From Actinomycetes bacterium (GTDB taxonomy: Bacteria > Actinomycetota > Acidimicrobiia > Acidimicrobiales > Palsa-688): DNA of 34,231 nucleotides. Both the position numbers and the translations under genes were made by a program. The notes under the pieces are model-generated. The model ran no database searches. It saw nothing but the letters and a program-made list of their open reading frames with translations, and was not told where the DNA came from. The stretch lies in contig JAKAQB010000040.1 in assembly GCA_021811865.1 (NCBI GenBank), forward strand, positions 1 to 34,231. The letters are read 5' to 3'. Positions 1-6,857 of the stretch are shown here, piece after piece. The first letter of the stretch is position 1. Each line of letters opens with the position of its first letter.

Positions 1-814
1 GGGTCCGGGCGGTGGTGCCCAACAGCGGCTGGTAGCGCTCGTCGTCGGGGTGGGCGACGAGTGCGACGCAGGCGGGCAGCAGCTCGGGGCGGGTGGTGTC
101 TATGAGGATGTCGCCGCCGGCGCCGGCGCGGTGGAACGCCACCCGGTGGTAGGCGCCGGGCCATTCCTTGTCCTCGAGCTCGGCTTGGGCGACGGCCGTC
201 TGGAAGTCGACGTCCCACAGCGTCGGTGCCTCCGTCGAGTACACCTCGCCCCGGGCCAGCTGGCGGAGGAAGGCGCGCTGGGACGCCCGCTGGCTCTCCG
301 GGCCGATCGTCGTGTAGGTCTGCTCCCAGTCCACGGACAATCCCACCCGCCGCCACAAGTCCTCGAACTTGCGCTCGTCGTCGACCGACAGGCGTCGGCA
401 CAGCTCCACGAAGTTGGGCCGGGAGCAGGCCACCGGTTCCTGGCCCTTGCCGAGACCGCCGGCCGCAGGCGGCGTGAACCCGGGGTCGTATGGCAGCGAC
501 GGGTCGCAGCGGATGCCGAAGTAGTTCTGCACCCGGCGCTCCGTCGGGAGGCCGTTGTCGTCCCACCCGATCGGGTACCAGACCTGCTTGCCGCGCATCC
601 GCTGGTAGCGGGCGATGGCGTCGGTCTGGGTGTAGCTGAAGACGTGGCCGATGTGCAGCGAGCCGCTGACCGTCGGCGGCGGCGTGTCGATGGCGTACAC
701 CTGCGAGCGCGTCGCGCTCCGATCGAAGCGGTAGGTGCCGTCGGCTTCCCACCGCTTGGCCCACTTCTCCTCCAGCCCATCGAGGGTCGGCTTCTCGGGG
801 ACGGCCGCGCTCAT
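1..814 (-). CDS. valS: Valyl-tRNA synthetase, N-terminal part (cut by the window edge)
   Basis: This class I aminoacyl-tRNA synthetase charges tRNA-Val in the cytoplasm. About 271 N-terminal residues are present and the rest lies beyond the left edge. The HIGH signature appears as GSLHIGH with the HIGH at residues 54-57, after the family-typical TPPPTVS. The stretch YPIGWDDNGLPTERRVQNYFG matches the ValS catalytic core of the type seen in many actinobacteria. The start is the ATG at 814. It lies only 21 bp from the divergent cysS start, and a TACCGT -10 box at 830-825 leaves room for a leader of only a few bases. The KMSKS loop and the anticodon domain cannot be inspected. Confusion with IleS or LeuS is unlikely because the HIGH context is that of ValS. 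Confidence 0.95.
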   Translation of the reverse strand, partial: MSAAVPEKPTLDGLEEKWAKRWEADGTYRFDRSATRSQVYAIDTPPPTVSGSLHIGHVFSYTQTDAIARYQRMRGKQVWYPIGWDDNGLPTERRVQNYFGIRCDPSLPYDPGFTPPAAGGLGKGQEPVACSRPNFVELCRRLSVDDERKFEDLWRRVGLSVDWEQTYTTIGPESQRASQRAFLRQLARGEVYSTEAPTLWDVDFQTAVAQAELEDKEWPGAYHRVAFHRAGAGGDILIDTTRPELLPACVALVAHPDDERYQPLLGTTART

Positions 815-823
815 GATCCCCGC

Positions 824-830
824 TACGGTA
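824..830. promoter_or_regulatory. Shared symmetric -10 box for divergent valS and cysS
   Basis: The heptamer TACGGTA reads as TACGGT on the + strand and TACCGT on the - strand, so both directions match the TAnnnT consensus. On the + strand it ends 6 nt before the cysS GTG at 836. On the - strand it ends 10 nt before the valS ATG at 814. No Shine-Dalgarno sequence fits in the gap on the cysS side. One box probably serves both genes, with cysS leaderless and valS nearly so. This is inferred from spacing alone. Confidence 0.6.
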
Positions 831-835
831 CTTGC

Positions 836-2179
836 GTGCTGCGCCTGTACGACACCGCATTGCACCGGGTCGAGCCTCTCGACCTGCGCCACCCGGGCGA
901 GCTGTCGCTGTACGTGTGCGGGCCTACCGTCTACGCCGAGCCCCACGTCGGGCACGGGCGGTTCAGCCTGGCGTGGGACGTCCTGCGCCGCTACGCCCGC
1001 TGGAGCGGCCTCGCGCTGCGCTATGTGTCCAACGTCACCGACATCGACGACAAGATCATCGCCCGGGCCAACGACGAGGGCACCGGTGCCGCCGAGGTCG
1101 CCGCCCGCTCCGAGGAGCTCTGGTGGCAGGCCATGGACCGCCTCGGTGTCGAACGGCCCGACGAGGTCCCTCATGCCACCGCCTATGTCGAGCGGATGGT
1201 GCAGCTCATCGCGGACCTGATCGCCGGCGGCCACGCCTACGCCGGCGGCGACGGCGTCTACTTCGCCGCCGGCTCGATCCCCGACTACGGGCTCCTCGCT
1301 CCGGGGCCGCTCGACCAGTTGCAGGCCGGTGCCCGGGTCGAGGTGGCGGAGGAGGCGGGGAAGCGCTCGCCGCTCGACTTCGCCCTGTGGAAGCTCGCCA
1401 AGCCGGGCGAGCCGACGTGGGAGTCGCCGTGGGGTCCCGGCCGTCCCGGGTGGCACACCGAGTGTGTCGTGATGTCCCTCGACCTGCTGGGCGACGGCTT
1501 CGACCTCCACGGCGGCGGCATCGACCTGGCGTTCCCCCACCACGAGAACGAGAGGGCTCAGGCCGAGGCCGCCGGGCGTGCCTTCGCCCGTCGCTGGGTG
1601 CACTCGGGGCACGTGGTCGCCGAGGGCGGCGAGAAGATGAGCAAGTCGCTGGGCAACACCATGTCGCTGCCCGAGCTGCTCGACGCCTACGACCCCAGGG
1701 CCTTCCGGATGCTGGCGTTGCAGAGCCACTACCGCCGGTCGATGACGGTGAGCCCGGCGACCCTGGAGGCAGCCGGGCGGGCGGTGGAGGGCCTGGACGC
1801 CTTCGCCCGGGAGCTCGCCGACGCCCGGCACGAGGCTCCGGACACCGGGCTCCGGCAGCGCTTCGCCGAGCGCATGGACGACGACCTCGACACCCCGGGC
1901 GCCGTCGCGGTGCTGTACGGCGCCATGCGCGAAGCCCGCGCCTCGGGGGACCGAGCCGTCGCCTCCGCCGTGGTCGACGCCTGGGAGCGAGCCCTCGGGC
2001 TGGTGCTGCGGAGCCACGAGGATGTGACCCCCGAGGCGCGGGCCAAGGCGGCCTTGCGGGACCGGGCGCGAGCGGCGAAGGACTGGCCGGGAGCCGACGC
2101 CATCCGCGACGAGCTCGTCGCGGATGGCTACGTGGTGGAGGACACCCCCGCCGGGACGAGGCTGCGGCCCTCCCGGTGA
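836..2179 (+). CDS. cysS: Cysteinyl-tRNA synthetase
   Basis: This enzyme charges tRNA-Cys. The 447-residue length is normal for CysS and longer than the related mycothiol ligase MshC. Visible motifs are YVCGPTVY at 26-33, the HIGH-like HVGH at 37-40 and KMSKS at 267-271. The four zinc ligands of the family are all present as C28, C210, H235 and E239. The C-terminal helical region with the motif AIRDEL also favours CysS over MshC. The start is the GTG at 836, chosen because the family begins just before the YVCGPT motif and a -10 box lies 6 nt upstream. In-frame sequence further upstream is antisense to valS and is not coding. The stop overlaps the next start in GTGA, so the downstream thioesterase gene is translationally coupled. 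Confidence 0.95.
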   Translation: MLRLYDTALHRVEPLDLRHPGELSLYVCGPTVYAEPHVGHGRFSLAWDVLRRYARWSGLALRYVSNVTDIDDKIIARANDEGTGAAEVAARSEELWWQAMDRLGVERPDEVPHATAYVERMVQLIADLIAGGHAYAGGDGVYFAAGSIPDYGLLAPGPLDQLQAGARVEVAEEAGKRSPLDFALWKLAKPGEPTWESPWGPGRPGWHTECVVMSLDLLGDGFDLHGGGIDLAFPHHENERAQAEAAGRAFARRWVHSGHVVAEGGEKMSKSLGNTMSLPELLDAYDPRAFRMLALQSHYRRSMTVSPATLEAAGRAVEGLDAFARELADARHEAPDTGLRQRFAERMDDDLDTPGAVAVLYGAMREARASGDRAVASAVVDAWERALGLVLRSHEDVTPEARAKAALRDRARAAKDWPGADAIRDELVADGYVVEDTPAGTRLRPSR

Positions 2180-2967
2180 GCGAGCTCGGCGACGACACGA
2201 CGGTCGTTCGCTCGGCGCAGGGCTGGACCGGCGCGATAAGCCCGCGCTGGAACGTGGGCAGCGCCCCCCACGGCGGCTACCTCCTCGCCCTGGCCGCGCG
2301 GGCCATGCTCCAGGCGGGGAAGCGGACCGACCCGCTGACCGTCACCGCTCACTTCGTCAAGCCACCCGAGCCCGGGCCGGTGACGGTGGCGACCGAGGTC
2401 GCGCGCGCCGGTCGCCGCTACACGACGGTCGCCGCCGCCCTGCGGCAGGGGGCAGCGGAGCGGGTGAGGTTGCTCGGGGCCTTGGGCGAGCTGGACGCGC
2501 AGCGGGGACCCACCCGGGTGGCGGCGGCGCCGCCCCCCATCCCTCCGCCGGAGGACTGCGTCACCCTCGGCGGGAGCTGGGCTCCGGAGGTGGCGGGGCG
2601 GTTCGACTTCCGGTTCCCCGAGGACAGCCCCTGGGTCGTGCGCGCCGGCGCCCCACCCCGTGGGGAGCCGCTCGAGGTGACGGGGTGGATCCGGCTCGCC
2701 GACGGGTCCGATCCGTCCGCGCTGGCCCTCCTGGTGTTCAGCGACGCCTTTCCCCCGACCGTGCTCAGCATGCGCCACGTCGGGTGGGTACCGACGATCG
2801 AGTTGACCGTCCACGTTAGGGCCAAGCCGGCGCCGGGGTGGGTGCTCGGCACGTTCCGCACCCGGTTCCTCATCGACGGCCTGATGGAGGAGGACGGCGA
2901 GCTGTGGGGACAAGACGGCCGGCTCCTCGCCCACACCCGCCAGCTGGCAGTGGTGCTGGAGCGCTGA
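2176..2967 (+). CDS. TesB-like acyl-CoA thioesterase family protein
   Basis: This 263-residue protein probably hydrolyses acyl-CoA thioesters and carries two hot-dog folds. The N-terminal half has the typical NVGSAPHGGYLLALAARAM stretch with the HGGY turn. The C-terminal half has LLVFSDAFPPTVL, where the Asp occupies the position of the conserved hot-dog acid, and ends in a typical strand pair (GQDGRLLAHTRQLAVV). The start is the GTG at 2176, which overlaps the cysS stop by 4 nt. The next gene is an acyl-CoA dehydrogenase, so a shared role in fatty acid or CoA-ester metabolism is plausible. The substrate cannot be read from the sequence. Confidence 0.8.
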   Translation: MSELGDDTTVVRSAQGWTGAISPRWNVGSAPHGGYLLALAARAMLQAGKRTDPLTVTAHFVKPPEPGPVTVATEVARAGRRYTTVAAALRQGAAERVRLLGALGELDAQRGPTRVAAAPPPIPPPEDCVTLGGSWAPEVAGRFDFRFPEDSPWVVRAGAPPRGEPLEVTGWIRLADGSDPSALALLVFSDAFPPTVLSMRHVGWVPTIELTVHVRAKPAPGWVLGTFRTRFLIDGLMEEDGELWGQDGRLLAHTRQLAVVLER

Positions 2968-2975
2968 CCACAAGG

Positions 2976-3016
2976 GGTTACCCGTGGGTAGCCGTCGAAC
3001 GTTACCCTGGAGTAAC
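2976..3016 (+). promoter_or_regulatory. Twin palindromic operators over the acyl-CoA dehydrogenase promoter
   Basis: Two related palindromes sit side by side. The first is GGTTACCCGTGGGTAGCC at 2976-2993 (8-bp arms, one mismatch). The second is GTTACCCTGGAGTAAC at 3001-3016. Their centres are 24 bp apart and both use the half-site GTTACcC. The second contains a TACCCT -10 box (3003-3008), so a bound repressor would block the polymerase. The geometry suits a TetR-family regulator of fatty acid genes. Which regulator binds is unknown. Confidence 0.55.
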
Positions 3017-3045
3017 CGCCGAAGCGCCGACAGGAGGAGCCGTCG

Positions 3046-4263
3046 ATGCCCGAGCTCTCGCTGGAGTTGGACGAAGACCAGCTCCAGGTCGTGAAGTGGG
3101 TCCACGAGTTCGCCGACACCGTCGTCCGCCCCGTGGCAGCCGAGTGGGACGAGCGGGAGGAGACCCCGTGGCCGGTGATCGAGGAGGCAGCCAGAGTGGG
3201 CCTCTACTCACTGGAGTTCATCACCAATGCCTTCGCCGATCCGAGCGGGATCCTGATGCCGGCGGTGCTGGAGGAGATGTGCTGGGGTGATGCCGGCATC
3301 GCTCTCGCCGTCTTCGGTACCACGCTCGGGGTGACCGGCATCTACGCCAGCGGCACACCCGAGCAGGTGGGGGAGTGGCTGCCGCGCTGCTTCGGGACCC
3401 CCGACAAACCGGCGCTGGCCGCCTTCGCCGTCTCGGAGCCGGACGCCGGCTCGGACGTCAGCTCGATGCGGACACGCGCCGTCTACGACGAAGCCACCGA
3501 CGAGTGGGTCCTCAACGGCACCAAGACCTGGATCACCAACGGCGGCATCGCCGACATCCATGTGGTCGTGGCATCCGTGGACCCCGAGCTTCGCAGCCGG
3601 GGCCAGGCCAGCTTCGTGATCGCCAAGGGCACCGGGGGACTGTCGCAGGGACGGAAGTTCTCGAAGATGGGCATTCGCGCCTCGCACACCGCCGAGGTCG
3701 TCCTCCAGGACTGCCGCGTCCCCGGGCGCAACCTGCTCGGTGGCAAGGACCGCCTCGACGAGCGCCTCGCCCGGGCCCGCGAGGGTCGCACCGGTCAGCG
3801 CAGCCAGGTGGCCATGGCCACCTTCGAGGCGTCCCGGCCCATGGTCGGCGCCCAGGCGATCGGCATCGCCCGGGCCGCTTACGAGTACGCCCTCGGGTAC
3901 GCGAAGGAGCGAAAGCAGTTCGGCCGGGCGATCATCGAGAACCAGGCGATCGCCTTCAAGCTCGCCGACATGCGCATGCTCATCGACGCGGCGCGCATGC
4001 TCGTCTGGAAGGCGGCGTGGATGGCCCGCACCGGGAAGACCTTCGAAGCGGCCGAGGGGTCGCAGTCGAAGCTGTTCGCCGGCGAGACGGCCGTCAAGGT
4101 AACGGAGGAAGCCATCCAGGTCCTAGGCGGCGCCGGCTACGTGAAGGACCATCCCGTCGAGCGCTGGCACCGGGACTCGAAGATCTACACGATCTTCGAG
4201 GGGACCTCCGAGATCCAGCGGCTGGTCATCGCCCGTGCCATCTCCGGGGTGCACATCCAGTAG
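3046..4263 (+). CDS. Acyl-CoA dehydrogenase
   Basis: This FAD flavoenzyme introduces the 2,3 double bond into acyl-CoA in beta-oxidation or a related pathway. The 405-residue length is standard. Family signatures include AFAVSEPDAGSDVSSM (flavin and substrate contact), WITNGGIADI, RKQFGRAIIENQAIAFKLADM, QVLGGAGYVKDHPVERW and, at the C-terminus, YTIFEGTSEIQRLVIAR, whose Glu in FEGT is the usual catalytic base. The start is the ATG at 3046, with AGGAGG at 3032-3037 and 8 nt spacing. The twin palindromes upstream suggest ligand-controlled repression. Chain-length specificity is not evident. An insertion of about 20 Arg/Gly-rich residues (RLDERLARAREGRTGQRSQ) follows the LLGGKD motif. Confidence 0.92.
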   Translation: MPELSLELDEDQLQVVKWVHEFADTVVRPVAAEWDEREETPWPVIEEAARVGLYSLEFITNAFADPSGILMPAVLEEMCWGDAGIALAVFGTTLGVTGIYASGTPEQVGEWLPRCFGTPDKPALAAFAVSEPDAGSDVSSMRTRAVYDEATDEWVLNGTKTWITNGGIADIHVVVASVDPELRSRGQASFVIAKGTGGLSQGRKFSKMGIRASHTAEVVLQDCRVPGRNLLGGKDRLDERLARAREGRTGQRSQVAMATFEASRPMVGAQAIGIARAAYEYALGYAKERKQFGRAIIENQAIAFKLADMRMLIDAARMLVWKAAWMARTGKTFEAAEGSQSKLFAGETAVKVTEEAIQVLGGAGYVKDHPVERWHRDSKIYTIFEGTSEIQRLVIARAISGVHIQ

Positions 4264-4557
4264 CCCTGAGCTGACCGGCCCGCCAGCCTGCGCGACCAGA
4301 CCAGCCGGGTCCGCCACATCGAGACCGACCCGATCGCCGCGGTGGCACTCGCCCGTCTCGGCGTCGCCGACGTCGACCGCTGGCTGGCCCGGATGCGGCG
4401 CTCCCAGGCCGAGCCCCCGTCGACAGTGGCGACGAGCCCACCGTGGTGGCCGGCAAGAGCGTTGTTTTCACCGGAGCGCCAGCTCCGGGCGTCTCGGCGT
4501 CACCCGAGCGATCCACGGACCGCCCAGCTCCTGCGGACGATGTACTACATTGTCAAC
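4264..4557 (+). other. Gene-poor stretch with a possible decayed coding relic
   Basis: These 294 bases lie between the acyl-CoA dehydrogenase and the first toxin-antitoxin pair. An open stretch at about 4289-4415 on the + strand reads LRDQTSRVRHIETDPIAAV and then ADVDRWLARMRRSQAE. It looks protein-like (amphipathic, Arg-rich) but has no start codon with a ribosome site and runs into unlikely composition. It may be the tail of a deleted gene. Nothing else is evident. Confidence 0.3.
4541..4551 (+). promoter_or_regulatory. Promoter and small palindrome before the RHH-DUF433 antitoxin
   Basis: A TACATT -10 box at 4546-4551 ends exactly 6 nt before the GTG at 4558, which predicts a leaderless message. 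The palindrome TGTACTACA (4541-4549) overlaps the box and could be the autoregulatory site of the antitoxin. Confidence 0.55.
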
Positions 4558-4947
4558 GTGTCCGAGAATGTGTCGGTGCGTCTGGAGGACGGCCTGGCCC
4601 AGCGGCTACGTCTGCGAGCCCGTGCGGCGGGCGAGACCCTGTCTGACCGCTTGCGTCGCTATGCCGAGGAAGGCGTCCGGAGGGACGAGCATCCGCTGAT
4701 CACGTTTCGGGACGGCCCTACCGGGCGGCGCGCCGGGGTGCTCGGCGGCCCCGACGTGTGGGAGATCGCCTTGTGGATCGACGACCTGGGCGCGGAGGCG
4801 GATCCCGTCGAGGGACTGGTCGAGGAGTCGGTGCTGACCCGGTCCCAGATCGAGGCGGCGCTGCGGTACCGGGCCGCCTATCCCGAGGAGATCGACACGC
4901 GGATCGAGTTGCACCGGCGGGAGACGTCCGCAGCAGCCCAGTCTTGA
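4558..4947 (+). CDS. Antitoxin with RHH-like N-terminus and DUF433 domain
   Basis: This 129-residue protein is the likely antitoxin of the overlapping DUF5615 toxin. Residues 1-40 (VSVRLEDGLAQRLRLRARA and onward) resemble a ribbon-helix-helix DNA-binding unit. Residues about 45-115 (HPLITFRDGPTGRRAGVLGG, DVWEIALWIDDL, and LTRSQIEAALRYRAAYPEEI) match the DUF433 domain found in VapB45-type antitoxins. The GTG at 4558 is preferred over upstream starts because a -10 box lies 6 nt before it and the upstream sequence is not protein-like. Its stop overlaps the toxin start by 3 nt (TTG inside TTGA). Autorepression is expected for the family. Confidence 0.75.
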   Translation: MSENVSVRLEDGLAQRLRLRARAAGETLSDRLRRYAEEGVRRDEHPLITFRDGPTGRRAGVLGGPDVWEIALWIDDLGAEADPVEGLVEESVLTRSQIEAALRYRAAYPEEIDTRIELHRRETSAAAQS

Positions 4948-5303
4948 GGCTGCTGCTCGACGAGATCTACCCGCCCGCGCTCGCCGAGGCGCTGCGGGCC
5001 AGTGGCATCGACGCCCGCACGCTCGTCGGGGCCGGTCTGGCTGGTCGGCCCGACGCCGACGTCCTGGCGGCCGCTGTGGCGGACGGCGATGTCCTGCTCA
5101 CCGAGAACGTCGCGGACTTCGCCCGACTCGCTGCTGATCACCTGACCACCGGCGGGCACCACCCGGGTGTCCTTGTCGCCCTCTCGTCGCGGTTCTCGCG
5201 TCGCCGGGCCGGCATCGGCGTCCTCGTCTCGGCGGTCAGAAGCGTGATCGACGACAACCTGCAGGACCGGCTCGTGTACCTCGAGAGACCGACCGCCAGC
5301 TAG
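4944..5303 (+). CDS. DUF5615 PIN-like toxin (VapC45 type)
   Basis: This 119-residue protein is a probable ribonuclease toxin of the PIN-like DUF5615 family. It begins LRLLLDEIYPPALAEALRAS, with the family acid D6, and carries DADVLAAAVADGDVLLTENV followed by ADFARLA. Asp in DADVLAAA and the acidic pair in LLTENVADF correspond to the metal-binding acids, although Glu-Asn replaces the more common LLTxD-xDF pattern. The TTG at 4944 overlaps the antitoxin stop, which indicates translational coupling. Cellular target and activity are unknown. Confidence 0.75.
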   Translation: MRLLLDEIYPPALAEALRASGIDARTLVGAGLAGRPDADVLAAAVADGDVLLTENVADFARLAADHLTTGGHHPGVLVALSSRFSRRRAGIGVLVSAVRSVIDDNLQDRLVYLERPTAS

Positions 5304-5508
5304 CGCTGGCTGGTCGGAGACGCCGGTACCCACGCCCTCGAACGACCACGCCGCCCCAAGGACTCTTCCGATCCGCCGGGACCTGGGCGGCGGCGGTCGC
5401 GGCCGGCTTACCATGCGTGGCGACCGGTGCTCGGTGGCCACTACAGAGGGTGCCGGGCGAAGCAGCGTCGATGGCGACGGGCCCGGTGGTGGAGGAGGTC
5501 GGAGACGC

Positions 5509-5564
5509 CACTTCGAAGATCTGGTCCTCATTCTGGTCCTGCAACCTCGGCGCACGAGCCGGAC
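5509..5564. repeat. Imperfect direct repeat, copy A (left of yefM-relE)
   Basis: This 56-nt copy begins CACTTCGAAGAT and ends in CGGAC. It aligns with 6163-6217 at 46 of 56 columns, including an identical 12-nt start and an identical TCGGCGCAC block. The two copies bracket the YefM/RelE pair. The repeat contains the palindrome CTTCGAAG. The rest of the gap 5304-5508 shows nothing recognisable. Confidence 0.7.
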
Positions 5565-5577
5565 GGGTGCCCTGTTA

Positions 5578-5606
5578 TGTACAAATCTGCGTCCTGACTG
5601 TACGAT
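5578..5606 (+). promoter_or_regulatory. yefM-relE promoter with TGTACA operator cores
   Basis: TACGAT at 5601-5606 is a -10 box ending 6 nt before the GTG at 5613, so the message looks leaderless. TGTACA at 5578-5583 and the near-copy TGTACG at 5599-5604 lie 21 bp apart, with the second on the -10 box. TGTACA is the known core of YefM-YoeB operators, which supports autoregulation by this antitoxin. Confidence 0.65.
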
Positions 5607-5612
5607 ACGTCC

Positions 5613-5861
5613 GTGGCTACGATCAGCGTGAGCAAGGCCCGTGAGAAACTCTCCGAGGTCATCGACACCTCGAGATCCGAGGCTGTCATCCTCGAGCGGT
5701 ACGGCCGCCCCGCGGCGGTCTTGGTCAGCCCCGAGCGTTACCAGCAACTCCTAGAAGCCGTCGAGGAGGCCGAGGACATCGAAGCCTTCGACGCCGCCAT
5801 CGCCGAGGAAGGCGACAACATCCCCTGGGACCAGGTCAAAGCCGACCTCGGCTGGTCGTGA
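5613..5861 (+). CDS. YefM/Phd-family antitoxin
   Basis: This 82-residue antitoxin starts VATISVSKAREKLSEVIDTS and continues with the typical ILERYGRPAAVLVSPERYQQLLE. Together these form the Phd/YefM DNA-binding fold. An acidic C-terminal tail (AFDAAIAEEGDNIPWDQVKADLGWS) would wrap and block the RelE toxin. The GTG at 5613 is chosen because of the adjacent -10 box and the family N-terminus. The stop overlaps the toxin start by 4 nt (GTGA). Confidence 0.88.
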   Translation: MATISVSKAREKLSEVIDTSRSEAVILERYGRPAAVLVSPERYQQLLEAVEEAEDIEAFDAAIAEEGDNIPWDQVKADLGWS

Positions 5862-6115
5862 GCCGCTACCGGGTCGAGGTCCGCCCCGCTGCCCTCCGAG
5901 CGCTCCGCAAGCTCGACCCCAAGGTTCGGCCCCGCATCGAGGGGGCCATCGCCCTGCTCGCCGAGGACCCACGCCCGCCGGCATCCCGTCCGCTCACCGG
6001 CCGACCCGCCTACCGAGCTCGCGTCGGTGATCACCGGATCGTCTATACCATCCACGACGACCTGCTCCTGGTCGTGGTCGTGACCCTCGGTCACCGGCAT
6101 GACGTCTACCGGTAG
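5858..6115 (+). CDS. RelE/ParE-family toxin (RelE type)
   Basis: This 85-residue toxin is expected to cleave mRNA in the ribosomal A site. The family pattern is complete: an N-terminal RYRVEVRPAALRALRKLDP strand-helix, the helix ending AIALLAEDPRPP, then RPLTGRPAYRARVGDHRIVY and the terminal GHRHDVYR. The basic residues and the final Tyr-Arg are those usually needed by active RelE enzymes, so the gene looks intact. The GTG at 5858 overlaps the antitoxin stop. Confidence 0.88.
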   Translation: MSRYRVEVRPAALRALRKLDPKVRPRIEGAIALLAEDPRPPASRPLTGRPAYRARVGDHRIVYTIHDDLLLVVVVTLGHRHDVYR

Positions 6116-6162
6116 ACGCAGAGCACGGCTGGACACGGCGAAGTCGCGGCCGTCACTGTCAT

Positions 6163-6217
6163 CACTTCGAAGATGTGGTCCACTTCCAGTCCTACGACTT
6201 CGGCGCACCAGGCGGAC
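6163..6217. repeat. Imperfect direct repeat, copy B (right of yefM-relE)
   Basis: This 55-nt partner of 5509-5564 begins CACTTCGAAGAT and ends in CGGAC. It starts 47 nt after the relE stop and lies 77 nt before the start of the next gene. It could mark the duplicated edge of an inserted cassette, or be a regulatory site present in two promoter regions. Confidence 0.7.
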
Positions 6218-6294
6218 CGGACCTGGCGGGCGACACGACACGACCCGGCACTGACTATCACAAGAACCGTGAGAGTCGTGAAGGTCGTGATGTG

Positions 6295-6843
6295 ATGCCC
6301 CGCCGCGTCCCCACCATGGTGACGCTGCGTCCCCTCACCGGCCCCCAACAGGCCCGCCTGGCCGTGTGGGCCGGGCGTCGCTACGCCAGGGCGGCGCACC
6401 CCGACGAAGTCGAGGAGCAGGTGCTGAACAAGGCGGCGAGGGTGATCGCCAGGCTCGCTGCCGGCTCCGGCTCAACAGCTGCACCGGGCAAGCGCACGCT
6501 CCCCCAGCAGCTGGTCGGCGCCACCGGCACCTGGCTGGTCAACGCGACTGCCAAGACCGTCACCTTCTATCCGGTCCTCACCGTGAGCCTGGCCAAGACC
6601 GCCGGGCTATTCGACACCGCAGCGCCAGCCATCAACGCCAAGGCCACCTCCGCCGCCGCGAAGAAGCTGCGCGGCGAACTGGCAGCCGCCATCAGCGCCG
6701 GCAGCGGCTTCGAGGAGTTGTCGAAAGCCGCTGGCCTTGGAGCTGACCACCTGACCACAAACGATCCGGCCGCCGCCCTGCGAGCTCTCGGCCGGGGAAC
6801 CACGCACGTGCTCGGTAGTCAATGGCTGAGCGGACACGGCTGA
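6295..6843 (+). CDS. Unrecognised protein of the toxin-antitoxin region
   Basis: I do not recognise this 182-residue protein. It starts MPRRVPTMVTLRPLTGPQQA, has an Arg-rich helical segment (WAGRRYARAAHPDEVEEQVL), a central hydrophobic patch (TWLVNATAKTVTFYPVLTVS) and Ala-rich helices at the C-terminus (AINAKATSAAAKKLRGELAA). No catalytic motif is visible. Codon composition matches its neighbours, so it is probably a real gene. The ATG at 6295 is used. A GTG one codon upstream (6292) is equally possible. Two GTCGTGA copies (6276-6289) lie directly upstream and could be an operator. The neighbours suggest an accessory role, which is inference. Confidence 0.5.
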   Translation: MPRRVPTMVTLRPLTGPQQARLAVWAGRRYARAAHPDEVEEQVLNKAARVIARLAAGSGSTAAPGKRTLPQQLVGATGTWLVNATAKTVTFYPVLTVSLAKTAGLFDTAAPAINAKATSAAAKKLRGELAAAISAGSGFEELSKAAGLGADHLTTNDPAAALRALGRGTTHVLGSQWLSGHG

Positions 6844-6857
6844 AGGTCTGGCGGCGG

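Noticed and set aside
50..835. Extension of the cysS frame upstream of 836 on the + strand
   Set aside because: It is antisense to valS, has no protein-like motifs, and CysS proteins begin just before the YVCGPT motif.
5312..5509. 13-bp exact repeat GGTCGGAGACGCC at 5312 and 5497
   Set aside because: Exact repeats of this length are expected by chance many times in a 34-kb GC-rich window.
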